Positions 14,247 through 25,994 of a stretch of 64,000 nt of DNA are shown here, piece after piece. The stretch's first letter is position 1, and every line of letters begins with the position of its first letter. The notes under the pieces are model-generated. The model made no database searches. It worked only from the letters and a program-made list of their open reading frames with translations, and was not told the DNA's origin. The position numbers and the translations under genes are program-made. The DNA is from Romanomermis culicivorax (Eukaryota; Nematoda; Enoplea; Mermithida; Mermithidae): NCBI GenBank assembly GCA_963922205.1, contig CAWUHX010000017.1:248001-312000 (forward strand). Direction: 5' to 3'.

Positions 14247-14785
14247 GTCTGTTTTTTAATGCTTGTAAGGCAAAAATGCTGAAAGTAAGTACGGATGCAG
14301 AATTTCGTGCCGAGATAATATCGTTGTTGACTGTATGTTAGGAATGGATTAAGCGGCTCCGGTGAACTGTGACTGAACTCTTAACTAAACTCGATAAATC
14401 TTTCAACAATGATTTCCGTCCGGTGCGGAAAATGTCCAAAAAAATTTTCGCACGGCTAAAAAAATATTCGCTCTGCACAGAAAAAGCTAAGCAAATGATC
14501 AGCGTAGCGGCGGAATGCGCCGGATTTTGAGATTTCAACTTTCCAAAGCACACCAATTGTATCACAATCTTAAATCTCAATTTTTTTCTCATTGAATGAG
14601 AACCACATGCAAAAATTTTTTCTCATTTCCAACTTTTTTCCTAACAAATAGCCTTCAATTCAGTCAAATTTCAATTACCGTGTCTTTTCCCGTAATACAG
14701 TATACCTTGCGCAGGCGCGGTAATTGAGCAAGCAATGTATACTTTATTGCATCTTTTTTCGGTCACAAGCATTCAAAAAACAGAC
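14247..14785. mobile_element. Second TA-flanked MITE related to family P
   Basis: TIR GTCTGTTTTTTAATGCTTGT at the left, with its reverse complement AAGCATTCAAAAAACAGAC at the right, TA on both sides. The interior differs from the 240-bp copies. It contains an open frame of no recognisable function. Confidence 0.65.
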
Positions 14786-15993
14786 TATAAGTAGGTAATC
14801 TATTGTGTACTAGATTCGTAGGTTGGCTATGTAATAGCATGTTCCTCAGGTTATGTTTATACTGTAACTTTGTTTATGCGAATTCATGGGATCAGTTTAT
14901 TCTTGAATTTTTTGAAATTGGCAATGTCAAATTCTGAAAATGTTGATTCCGATTCTAATTTTACGTCAACCAAAGAGCAGCACATCCGTGCACACCGTGT
15001 AGAAACTAAACTCGAAACTATCGTTTATTCCAATAAATATGGAAAAGGCTATTTTAAAAGTGTCATCGGATTCGGATGATGAAGATTTGAATACAGTTTC
15101 AGATGATGATAATTTGTTTTCCTCTGATGAAGTTGAGTTACAAAACTTTTAATTGATAATAAAATTAGGAAGTTGGTATAGCAAAATTGATTTGAAAATA
15201 TAAGCGCCCTCTTCATTTAAGCGTCCCTCCCAGGACCAACTTGAAACAATAAGCGCCGGTTAATTAGGGTAATATGGTAATATCAAAATACTCCAAAATC
15301 GAGACAGTCCTTTTTTTGATAATATCACATCCAAAAATGAACCGTCAAAGTTGTATCAAAAATTTATTATACAAAAGTGCGGAGGAAATTAAGTTATTTT
15401 GGGAAAACGGTCATAAAACGCCGTGCCGATATCATCAGAATCTGTATACCAAAATATCATGATTGATGATAGCGGAAGAGGTTTGCTGCGATTGTCCTGA
15501 TCGTAAATTTCATTTTTGTGCCCATGTGCGATAAAGAATGACAAGTGAATCTGCACGTTGAAGATGCTTTTCTAAAGAAAGCTCATAATTTCTGCGTGGA
15601 CGCTTTATTTCCGTAATCTCTTTTAACATCAGCTTTACAATAAAGTGGATGCTGCATGAATCCTTGGTTTCTCAGAGTAAATTGTTGGAAAAGTATTCTC
15701 CGAAAATTTTTGTTATACCCAAGGGATGTGTTCTTGTTTGTGCGCATGTAGTTTTGTTCCACATAATGAAAACATTAGATATGATACATAGTAGCCAAAT
15801 CTTTAGATCATCAAAAAAGTGACTATGTGCAATTGAGTAATAATTAAGAAAGTTATGGAAAATTCAGATCGAAGACCCGGTTTTTCAATAGTCAAAACGC
15901 GTTCTACATGTTTTTCTTGAAATGCTTTCAAATTATAAAACTGGAAAGCTTACATTTTTGTGATTTTCTACTATGGACTAAAGATTTGTGAGC

Positions 15994-16872
15994 TGTAACG
16001 CCCAACTTCCACTATACTTTTACTTGTCTCAAATTACTCGTTTCCGGATATCCTCGAGACGAAAGCACAATAGTGAGACGGGGCGGTACAGTACGATAAA
16101 CAATAACGAACGACAATACGATTTCACTGACTGCTTCACTAGGCGTCGACGATACACGCTTGCCTTTATACGGATTTATAACACGCGAATTTAAAATGAA
16201 AATATGAAAGGACCAAATTATTTCATGCTTTCTTCGCCTTTTATCCTGCTTCCTGTTGGCCACACCCTTGATCCATGGGGGGTCGGCTTCCAAAATCTTC
16301 TTCCAACCAATTGTTGCTTCCTGCTTTATACGCTTCTGTGTACTGCATGCTTACCTAACCACGCCTTTTATGCTTCCTAACTATAGTATGCTTTACCACG
16401 CCTTTTTGTATTACACTTAGCTTCTCTGTCTATATGCTTCCGACTTATGGTGGGCTTAGCCATGCCTATGGCTTCCTTATTAATTACGGGTGTATATGCT
16501 TCTGTAATGAACCAGGGCTACTGTTCCACTTGAGACTGGTGTCTGGGTTGGGGTTTCTACATTTTATTACGGGACAGGTGTATTTACGATTTTGGGGAGA
16601 ATTATTGTGCCTGTGGGAATGTGTATCTTTATGTGAGTTATGAGGACCAGGTGCCGACGTGCAAATTATGTAACGTCTTCAATTGGGTCAATAACGGCTT
16701 CTGGGTGCGAGACGTTCAAAACAGAACACCATAAGTGATTTTACAGGAATGTCAATATAGGGAAACTCAGAATTCTTGAGACAATAAATTATGGAATAAA
16801 TTTATATACAGTAATCGAATACACATATCATACATTGTGAATTTACACTGATGCATTAGCCCCTATATTACA
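15994..16872 (-). repeat. 3' LTR of the Gypsy element
   Basis: Matches 24302-25187 along its length with scattered substitutions and a few small gaps. It starts TGTAAC and ends ATATTACA on the plus strand. Short ORFs inside it are not genes. Confidence 0.93.
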
Positions 16873-16885
16873 TTCCCCTCCTCCC
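16873..16885 (-). other. Polypurine tract of the Gypsy element
   Basis: The minus strand reads GGGAGGAGGGGAA directly before the 3' LTR, as expected for the plus-strand primer of an LTR retroelement. Confidence 0.8.
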
Positions 16886-18125
16886 GAAGTTGAATGTCCT
16901 CATGCAAGGGGTTTCGAGGGAGACAGGTGATTGGGGTAGTTTGGGGAGGAGTTGCTCAGGGGTAGAAAGGGGTTGTCTCGTTGACATGAATGGTAAAGGG
17001 AGTATTTTTAAGGGATATTGCAGAGTAATGTTAGGGTACAGGAAACTCGTGACTGCATAGGGACCATTGTGGCCAGGTAAAAATTTAGGTGTGAGCCCTT
17101 GTTTGCGAGTGATTTTAGTATAAAACGAGATCACCTAACTTGTATTGGATATCATGTGCGTTTTTGTTGTATTGACTTGTATATTGGTTCTGTGCTTTTT
17201 GTAAGTTTTTCTGAATGGTGGAGAGGGCTTCTGTGAAATGAGATTTGACTCGGAGGGTGTAGTCATTGAGATCAACCATATAAGAGGTGGGGAGGAAATT
17301 AAAGGCTGCCTCGGATGGCAAATTAGGTTGTCAGCCATGGAGTAATTTGAATGGGTGGTATGAAGTTCTATCATTTTTGTGAATATTGATGGCAAAAACT
17401 GTGAATGGTAAATAAGCATCCCAATCAGTATGCTTGGAGTTGATGTACATACGTATACGGGCAGCGAGGGTTTGGTTACAGCATTCCACTTCCCCAGTGG
17501 CAATGGGGTGGTACGAAGTTGTGTGAACTTTTTGGGTATTGCATAATTCGGTGATTCGGGTGAAAAGATCAGAAACAAAATCTGATCCGCAATCACAGTG
17601 GATGATTTTTGGGGAGCCATGACGGCAAACAATTTTGTTTAGGGATAGCTGGGCAATGGTGGCTGCTGTGATGTCCGGAGTTAGGAAAGCCTCAAAATAC
17701 TTGGTGAAATAGTCGATAAATACAACAATGAATCGATTGCCTTGCACAGTTAGGGGTAATGGCCCCATGCAATCAACACCGACTCTGTCAAATGGGCCTG
17801 TGGGTTGAATAGGGACAAGCCTAGCATGTACTTTGTGCAGCAGGGCTTTGTGAATTTGGCATGGGTGACAAGTTTTGCAGTAGTGTTTTACATCACTACT
17901 CATTTTTGGCCAAAAATATTTTTGTTGGAGGAGATGTAAGGTTTTACGTGAGGCAAAATGGCCTGTAAACTTGCTGTCATGGTGAGATGCAATTATATCA
18001 TGGATTTGCGATTTCGGAATATATATTTTTGGTTGCTTGTCAATTATACAACATAGGATATTGTGATAGACTGCAAATTTGATCATGGTAAGGGGGTGTT
18101 TTTGTGTAAGTTTGGTTAGTATCAC
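16886..18125 (-). pseudogene. pol: pol: integrase with GPY-type C-terminus
   Basis: The N-terminal HHCC zinc module is visible (H49, H56, C86, C89, counted from 18125). The core has its catalytic residues at D118 (VDCMG), D178 (HCDCGSDF) and E214 (GEVECCN). The frame breaks near 17330 and 17120. The tail at about 17100-17040 has HNGPYAV, the GPY/F module of Ty3/Gypsy integrases. No chromodomain is seen. Confidence 0.88.
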
Positions 18126-18689
18126 CTTGATGGTTGGATCATTACGTTGGAGTTCTGCGAAATTTTTCTGTTCCTCTTCCTGCTCAGAGGCTTCAGCTTC
18201 AAGGATGATATTGACAGCAGATATCTCAGATCAGGTTTTGAGCTGCTCAATGTCAAAAGATGGTTTTGCTGTGTCAGATGGGAAACGGGAAATAGTATCA
18301 GCATTTTGGTTAGCAGTGCCTTTCTTAGGCTGAATTTCGAGTTGAATACCGGAGAGAGCTAGTCCCCAATGGGCAATTCGAGGCGAAGGGTTTTCTTTTT
18401 GGAGAACCACCCAAACAGCAGTATGATCTGTGTGGACAATAACATGTTGTTGGAACAGATAGGGCTGAAAATGTTTAATGAATTCTACTATGGAAAGGGT
18501 TACTAATTCGGCTATGGGATAGTTACATTCTGCAGGTTTTAATGCAGGGCTCCCAAAAGTGATGGGGCGGTCAACACCTATGTCATCGAGGCTTAGAATT
18601 GCCCCAATTCCAAGCTTTGATGCATCAGTTTGCAGAATGAAAGGTTTGCTAAAATCACGGTGTTGCAGGACTGGTGCATGAATCAGCAA
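18122..18689 (-). pseudogene. pol: pol: RNase H
   Basis: Starts with LQTDASKLGIGAIL (first catalytic Asp) and continues through CNYPIAELV to the VHTDHTA segment, the typical Gypsy RNase H layout. The reading frame shifts near 18300-18230 before the integrase. Confidence 0.8.
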
Positions 18690-18800
18690 TGCTTTGAGTT
18701 TATCGAAGGCAGTCTGTTGTTCAGGACCCCAAGAAAATTTGGAGTTCTTCTTGAGCAGTGTGGTAAGTGGAGTGGAGATTTGGGAGCAACTGGGGATGAA

Positions 18801-19672
18801 TCAGGGATAATAGGAGGGCAAGCCTAGAAATAATTTGACTTCTTTTGAGCTTTTTGGTGTAGGGATTTCAAGAATGGATTGTACTTTGTTTGGGTCTGGA
18901 GAAATACCCTGTTGTGAGATAACATGGCCTAAATATTGAACTTGGGGTTGACAAAATTTGCATTTCTGTATATTAAGTTTTAATCCAGCTTTTGCAAAAT
19001 GACTAAGGATGATGTCTAAGCATTCTAGCATTTGAGTGTGTGATTCTGCAAAGACTGATACATTATCGAGGTAGATGAGACATGTGTTCCATTGTAATCC
19101 AGAAAGAATAACATCCATTAGCCGTTGGAATGTAGCAGGGGCATTCGTGAGGCCAAAGGGGAGGAAATTAAACTGGTATTGTCTGGCTGAGCAGTTAAAG
19201 GCTGTTTTCTCTGTGTCACTTTCTGCGATGGGGATGGAGTAATATGCATTGGACTGGTCTAGGGATGTGAAATATTTCATTCCATGCAGGGTGTCTAGGA
19301 TTTGGTCAATGCAGGGTAATGGATACATGTCCTTTTTGGTTACTTTATTCAGACCCTGGAAATCAATGCATAGGCGATGTCCACCATCTTTTTTGGGGAC
19401 AAGAACTGTATTTGAACACCAAGGGGAATTGCTCTGGCTAATTACGCCAGCTGCTTCGAGTTGTTCAACTTCTGCTTGAATGATTTGCTTTTCTTTTGGA
19501 GAGGTCCGGAAAAGGTGTCTCGAATGGGTTTGGAACCATTTGTGTCAATGTTGTGGGAGACAAGTGTCCTGCGACCCACGTCTATTTTGGAGTTAGCATA
19601 TAGGATGGGGTATTTGGACAAGAATCGTAGTAGTTGATTTTTCTTGGTTCCAGTCAGGTTGCTTGGGGTCAA
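18801..19672 (-). pseudogene. pol: pol: reverse transcriptase
   Basis: Carries RT motifs in order: YPLPCIDQ, SLDQSNAYY, FLPFGLTNAPATFQ and the active-site block at 19073-19062. That block reads YLDN in place of YLDD, so one catalytic aspartate is missing, followed by KCKF..QYLGH. The frame is broken near 19440-19330 and at 18800. Closest in pattern to Ty3/Gypsy RT. Inactive as read. Confidence 0.88.
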
Positions 19673-19830
19673 ATTAACATTCTCTTTTAACCATGTGAAA
19701 GTATCAAAGTGGTTCGGCTTGTTTGGAGTAGAAAAGGGTACTTGGGTAGAGGAGCTTTCTTTTGGTAGGAAGCACCAAACAGTGCTGATGCATGTGCCAG
19801 GATACAGGGTCTGGAGGGTGTCCTGGGTGT

Positions 19831-20664
19831 TTAAAACTGAAATGCAGATACGATTATTTTGATTCTCTGAGATGCAAGCAGTGAAATGAACTTTAGAATT
19901 TTGGCTTTGGGAGTAAATTTGACATGGTCAATGTGGAGGTAAGTTTTGGGTAAGGGTACAGTCAATTCAGTAACAGTGCGGGGTGCTAGTTCCAATTTTT
20001 CATCCAAATAGGTTCCACCGTGGGTGGACAGGGGGCTGTATTCTAGGCCTTTGCAAGTGAGTATGACATTGCCAAATTTTACTTGGGACTTTTGGTTGTT
20101 GATGGTATATTCCAAAAATCGGCTCAGGAAATTTTTTCCCAGGAGTACATCTGCTGTGCAATCTTTTTGAACATGTACCATGATTGTTTCTTCTATGGAT
20201 TGGGCTGTTACCATCACAAAAGTTGTTCCTATGAAGTGGATGGGCAGATTGTTTGCTGCTTTCGCTTGGACTAGCAGGGGTTTCATGTCTAGCTGTAGGG
20301 CTTCGGCAATACAGGAATCAATGAGGGAATAAACAGCACCAGTGTCAATCATGCCTTTAGTGAATAGCTTCCCATCCAATGTAAGTAGGATATGAGGGGT
20401 ATGCTTCTCAAGTACTGCTGGTGGGAGGTTATTTGAAATGGATTGGTGTATCTGGTTTATAAGTTCGATTGCAGGAGTCCTCCGTGTATCCATGTCAACA
20501 ATGATGTATTTCTGTTGAGTTTGGGCTCCACAACAATTTGCTAATTCTAAGAGGGTATGACCAAATGAGGGAGGGATGGTGTTTGGTGCGCACCTACCGT
20601 GTGAAGGCAGTTCATATGGATGTTCACTGGCCATGTGGTGTTTAGGGCAATGGAAATATTTTCG
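19831..20664 (-). pseudogene. pol: pol: aspartic protease region
   Basis: A retropepsin-type DTG motif followed by a hydrophobic residue and SLID lies at 20346-20338, with a downstream LLGKNFL segment typical of the protease core. The protease lies in one uninterrupted frame with the upstream membrane anchor of the env-like gene, about 110 residues after it. Either env and pol were one polyprotein, or a shift signal between them has been lost. Confidence 0.7.
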
Positions 20665-22699
20665 AAAAACAAGGAAAGAGTAGCAGGTACCAGCTAGGAC
20701 AACAATGATAATGGCTAGATTGATAAGTATTTGCAAAGGGCCCTTTAGTAAGTTATTTAACCCATCCATGAGGCTTTGTGTGGTGCCTGTTATAACATGT
20801 TATAGGCCTCGACGGGCACCAGAAAGTGTGTTACCGATTGCTTGACCACTGCCTGAGATCATGGTATACACTGTATCAGAATTAAGTGACATTTGGGCAG
20901 TGTAATTAACTAGCTTGTTAACAATGCTTTCAAGGGTGTGGGTTTTGTATATGTATTGCTTCAAGAAGGGTAAGTTTGTCGATATTGTTGCAAGTTGGTC
21001 ATGGAAGATTGGTGGTGTATTGAAGTGGAAAAGGGAGAAATTTTGATTCCATACTATTTCTAAGGGGAGGTCGGTCACATGTGGGGATCTGGTTTCGCTG
21101 ACCCATGTGGTATTATGTTTGTAGAGGGCAACATGCATGTGATGACAGTCGACAGTCTGGGAGAAAGGGGTCAAATCGTTTCCTCCAGGGTTTGAAAACA
21201 TAATGTAGTTTCCTACAAGGATAGGTATAAATTTGTAGCAGGTCCCATTGATTTTGTGATTGTGAAAGACTTTTGATACATTTACATGTTTACAGGGTCA
21301 GATTAAGAGGGCATCTCCTGTGAATTCAGCAATTATCTTAGTTCTTTATAAGAATGCCTGTGCACCGAGTGTTGCATCAAGACGTAAGATTTGCCACACT
21401 AAGTCAAGATGATGTTGAGCTTGTCTGCATAGCTTATTCCATACATTTTTAAAATTCTGAATTTCGAACTCTTGAATTTTGTCTGCTAATTAATTTAGTT
21501 TTGCATTGATAGGTTCAAAATCATCAAAGTCGTATAATGTGGTTTTGGTTTCATTAATTTGTGGGGTTAAAAAGGCATTGCGGTGTGGTGTCTTTTTGTC
21601 TAATTATACAATTATACATTGTTCGGTCAGGACACTATCTTTGGTTTCGGGACAGTTTGGGTTCGAAAAGAAGGCATTTTTGATGGAGAAAGCTCCTTGC
21701 AGTTCCTTGATGATCATGTGTGTTTTGGTCAGTTTTATGGGATAGGTGTTTTTGTATTCGAAGGGGCATAGGCTTTCAAATGTAGTCTCATTCCAGATAA
21801 TGGCTCCATTGGCTGTCACACAATGACCTGATGTTGGCTTGCATGAACCCAGGTCACCTAATGTACCTGTCATTGATTTTCCGTCCCATGACGCAACTTG
21901 ACCAGTTTCTACAATAACAGTAGTAAGGGACATACAATGGTCAGTACAACACCATGCATATTCTATGCTCAGTGAGTTGTTGGTGGACCAAAACCCAGTT
22001 TCGTTTCATACAGTTTTTGACTATTATGCTCTTTGTCTATGACGATTGCCTTGCAGGTTAGATTTTCTATTTCGGTTTGGTCGAAAACGATTCCTCTTGA
22101 CCCAAAAAATCCAGTGTTGGTACAAATTTTCCTTTTGCGAATACTACATTTGTATGCATCTGTTATGTGGGGTTTGGTAGGGGATATAAATTTTTCTGAA
22201 TGTGTGTACAGGTTTGTGGATTGTAGAAGGGGGCATGCAACGATACAGTTTTTGGTATGTTGACCGAATGACCACTCAATGAAGTTCCACACAGCTGAAA
22301 TTGGGCATGACAATATGACAGAATTATTATACAAAACAAAATGCAATAAAGAAACCAACAGTTGGGGATGGTCTGATGTTTGTTGGTGTTGGAATCAATT
22401 ATACAGGCATCGCATCCATGTGTTGTGTGTTTCTCTTGTGGGGTTGGTTGGGTTGTTGGCTGAACAGTTTTTAGAAATTGAGAATTTTGGTTGCCTGGTC
22501 GGGTGGGAGTTTTCTCACTTTTTAGGGTGGGGAGTAGAGTTTTGCGCAGGTGGAATTTATAGGGTTGGTTCGTTAGACCATGAAGTAGTGAGAGGATGTT
22601 GCAGCCTTTTTTCTGTGGCGGTTCGAAGGTGATTGTCTGAGTGGGCGAGGGGCACGGGCGTTTGCATGGTATTTTGTAGTCCGGCGGTAGGGTGGGCAA
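20660..22699 (-). pseudogene. env: Envelope-like glycoprotein remnant between gag and pol
   Basis: Several overlapping frames read as one broken membrane glycoprotein. A proline-rich, basic leader is followed by a strong hydrophobic signal segment at about 22363-22307, then a cysteine-rich ectodomain with N-glycosylation sequons (22300-20800). A membrane anchor of about 24 hydrophobic residues lies at about 20736-20665 and is followed by a basic RK pair. The frame is broken near 22160-22360, 21950, 21600-21200 and 20790. The Cys and Trp spacing around 21840-21760 is reminiscent of the monjivirus/chuvirus-like glycoproteins found in other retroelements, but this is a weak impression. It is not functional as it stands. 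Confidence 0.6.
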
Positions 22700-24057
22700 T
22701 CATTTTGGAATAGCATCAGTTTTAGGAGGCGAGGGTGGCGACATGTTACACCTATTGGGTATGGCGAGGTAGAGGACATACTCCTCGTCCTTGAATTGAT
22801 GGTAGGCTGGCATGATGGTTCCTAAAGTATGCTGGGGGCAGCTATGTATAGTGGGCAAGGTGGGATAGAAGGCTGGGTCATCAATGTTCATTTGTGGTTG
22901 GGGTAGCCTGTCCTCAATGCAGTTTTGTACATTAGGATTCTGTTGGTTGGGGCAATACCTGCTTGTATGGCCTCTTTGTTTACAGACAAAACACTGAACA
23001 TTAGAATAACTTTTAGATATGCAGTGATCAGACCTGTGGCCTGTTTGATAACAATGAATGCATCGGCTCTTACAGTCCCTAGTAGTATGATTATTCCAAA
23101 AACAGATTTCACACGATTTTTGTGTTCCTGATAAGTTACGATTTCGAGCTAAATGACCAATTTGGCCACATTGAAAACATATGGGCTGTCTAAAACTGTT
23201 GTTGTCACTCTGTGGCAGGGGTTGTGAGTTTTGCTTTATTTGTAGTTGTAAGTCCTTTACTTGTTGTTGTAACTTATGCAAAAGTCCCTGTTTGTCAGTG
23301 TTGTTCGTTAGTGACAAGATGGGTTCGGGTTTAGGGGGTATGAATGGTAGGTTGTTGGATTTTAATTCGTCCCTGAGAATTTGCTGTTTGATGTAAGCTG
23401 CTTTGTCACACATTTCTTTTAGGGTTATGAACCTTCTGTACTTAAGTGCTTATCTAATTTCATTCTGCATGCCTTCAACAAAAAGGGGCTTGATTATCAT
23501 TTCTCGTGCATCTGAATTAAAGTTGGGATAAGCAAGGGTTGCTAAATGCTCGAGGTTGAACAAAAATTCTGTTAGGGTTTCTGATCTTTTTTGTTTTCTT
23601 TCTCGCAAAAATTGTTGATGCAACTCTGTGTCTCTATTATTTGGAAAACAAGTCTGTAATGCGATTTTGTATTGTTCGTATGTCTTGGGTGGGTTTTCGG
23701 AATTTGCCAAGCTTTTGAATTTTGTTAATGCTGCACCGCCCAAATGAATTTCAAACATGCTAACTTTAGCTGTCCATCAGTATCTTTCATGCCTAATTGA
23801 AGTACCATAAATTGCTCTAGGGGTTTACTCCATTTACAAAAATGTTGAGTCACTCCGCCTATGAATACTGTAGGTTTTGCGTAAACATTATTTGCTATAT
23901 TGTTGCCTATGTTAGCTGTTCTTAAGTCATCAATTAAGGTGGGATCTGCTGTATTTTGGTTCAGTTGTGTGTGTGGGGTTCAAAAGTGTTTGGAAAAAAG
24001 TTCATTTATTTGCTCTCTAACAATTTCTCCTAAGTGATCTTGAGTTTGGTGGGTCAT
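22700..24057 (-). pseudogene. gag: gag remnant: capsid region and CCHC zinc knuckles
   Basis: Broken gag. A first ATG near 24057 is soon followed by TGA. The capsid-like part (about 23920-23440) has the retrotransposon-gag pattern (GAALTKF, LRERKQ, LTEFLFNL), with frame changes near 23760 and 23450. The following stretch (23413-22700) has a Gln-rich coiled segment and then four zinc knuckles of CX2CX4HX4C type. The first knuckle has lost its last cysteine (Arg in its place) and the other three are intact. Four knuckles is more than the usual one or two. Confidence 0.85.
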
Positions 24058-24282
24058 TCTCAGTTTACATTGGGATTTTTGCTTTGAGGTCTCAGTTTTT
24101 GCTTCACATTCGATTCGTAGAAATGTATCACTTAATGTTTTGTTAAAGGTACTTTCCAGTTTGATGTTTATGAGTTAAAGTGTCCTACTGTAGGGGATGA
24201 TTCTTATGTTTGTGATTACTTGTTAGGGTTGCCCGGAAAAGAATGCACCTTAATGGGGCAGGGAGTTCCAATGGTTATGGTA

Positions 24283-24296
24283 GGGTATGGTCACCA
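24283..24296 (-). other. Primer binding site of the Gypsy element
   Basis: On the minus strand TGGTGACCATACCC lies five bases inside the 5' LTR. It would pair with a tRNA ending in GGTCACCA. The tRNA identity cannot be given without the host tRNA set. Confidence 0.6.
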
Positions 24297-24301
24297 AAGT
24301 A

Positions 24302-25187
24302 TGTAACACCCAATTTCCACTATACTTTTACTTGTCTCAAATTACTTGTTTCCCAATATCCTCGAGACGAAAGCACAATAGCAAGACAGGGTGGTATGGT
24401 ACGATAAACAATAACAAACGACAATACAATTTCGCCAACTGCTTCACTAGACATCAATGATATACATGCTTGCTCTTATACGGATTTATAACACGCCAAT
24501 TTAAAATGAAAATACGAAAGGACCAAATTATTTCATGCTTTCTTTGCCTTTTATCCTGCTTCCTGTTGGCCACACCCTTGATCCATGGGGGGTCGGCTTC
24601 CGAAATCTTCTACCAACCAATTGTTGCTTCCTGCTTCATATGCTTCTGTGTACTGTATGCTTACCTAACCCCGGCTTTTATGCTTCCCAACTATAGTATG
24701 CTTTACCACACCTTTTTGTATTTCGCTTAGCTTCTCTGTCTATATGCTTGGGACTTATGGTGGGCTTAGCCATGCCTATGGCTTCCTTATTAATTAGGGG
24801 TGTATATGCTTCTGTAATGAACCACGGCTACTGTTCCACTTGAGACTGGTGTCTGGGTTGGGGTTTCTACATTTTATTACGGGACAGGTGTATTTACGAT
24901 TTTGGGGAGAATTATTGTGCCTATAGGAATGTGTATCTTTATGTGAGTTATGAGGACCAGGTGCTGATGTGCAAATTAATCATGTAATGTCTTTAATTGG
25001 ATCAATAACGGCTTCTGGGTGCGAGACATTCAAAACAGAACACTTCAAGTGAATTTATAGGAATTTCAATATAGGGAAACTCAGACATTCTTGAGACAAT
25101 AAGTTATGGAATAAATTTATATACAGTAATCGAATACACGTATCGTACATTGTGAATTTACACTGATGCATTAGCACTTATATTACA
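24302..25187 (-). repeat. 5' LTR of the Gypsy element
   Basis: Partner of 15994-16872, in the same orientation. Many differences from the other LTR are C-to-T or G-to-A changes, including at CG sites, which suggests age and possibly methylation decay. The element promoter would lie here, on the minus strand. Confidence 0.93.
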
Positions 25188-25994
25188 GAGCTACGCAACA
25201 TAATCCTTTATTTGAATGAGACTCGGACCGTGATAAATGCATTTGCAGATGAAAAATGCACAGTGTATGTGGCCATCTCTGTACCTCTTGTAAATTTGCA
25301 AAAGTTTTCGGAACGTATACATAGTTTGTTCTGCTTGAAATGCTTTTGAATAATAGCATGTGGATAGAATAATAATTTTATATTTTTATGATTTTCTGCT
25401 CAGCTCGAATAGGACTAAAAAATTGTTAAGATATTAGACTAATATCTACCAATTTGCAATGATTTTGAGATAAAATTTCACCTTGAAAGCACTGTGTAAA
25501 CAATTTCGACTTTAGTGCTAATTTTTTCATTATCCGGAGAACTATGCATTTCTTGCGTTCTAGCAAAAAATGATCATAAAGTGAAAAATGACAAAACTGT
25601 AGTCCTTTTTTGCAATAAAATGCTTTCAAATTGAAAATGAACAAAAATTCACTCCCCCGTCAGAGTTTCTATTTAATTTGCTTTTTTTGTGCACTGTGTA
25701 GTGTGGAGACAAACAAAAGTTTCGAGTTTTAGATCACATAATGATAACATTTTAACCAAATTAAAATAGAAAAGCAACCAACAACTAAGCAAAAAATCAA
25801 AAATTGCCCTGAAATTCCAGCTTCAACATTTTTCTGATCAGGCAAAGTAAAAAGAAGATGTACTGAATTTGATGTATCCTTCCTACTGTCACATTAACTG
25901 AAAACTGGCGCATTGTCACATTAAGTAGATTTGGTGACCAATCACATTGATGGGGAAAACCCATGCCATATTGATAAAAATACAGCCATGTCAC

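Larger units (their letters stand above)
13872..15272 (+). mobile_element. Pogo/Tc1-like DNA transposon, decayed
   Basis: Terminal inverted repeats TTACYCTAATTRACCGSCG sit at both ends, flanked by TA. Several TTAAGCGCCC motifs lie just inside each end. Near 14870-15150 there is a short reading frame with one frameshift that ends in an acidic tail (DSDDED, SDDDN), like the C-terminus of pogo/Tigger transposases. Two Tc1-like MITEs are nested inside. The transposase is otherwise gone. Confidence 0.65.
15994..25187 (-). mobile_element. Ty3/Gypsy-type LTR retroelement with an env-like gene, decayed
   Basis: A complete 9.2-kb element read on the minus strand. It is bounded by two LTRs of 879 and 886 bases starting TGTAA and ending TTACA, and flanked by a GAGC target duplication (15990-15993 and 25188-25191). 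A PBS and a PPT lie just inside the LTRs. The order along the element is gag, env-like, protease, RT, RNase H, integrase. Many in-frame stops and frameshifts break the coding region, so it is a fossil copy. A GPY-type integrase tail, CCHC knuckles and the 4-bp duplication support Ty3/Gypsy. It inserted into an older Tc1-like MITE, whose 5' part is visible at 15905-15993. Confidence 0.93.

Noticed and set aside
16434-16643. ORF inside the LTR
   Set aside because: Present in LTR sequence. No similarity to a known protein and not a host gene.
24470-24730. ORF inside the other LTR
   Set aside because: Same reason as the ORF at 16434-16643.
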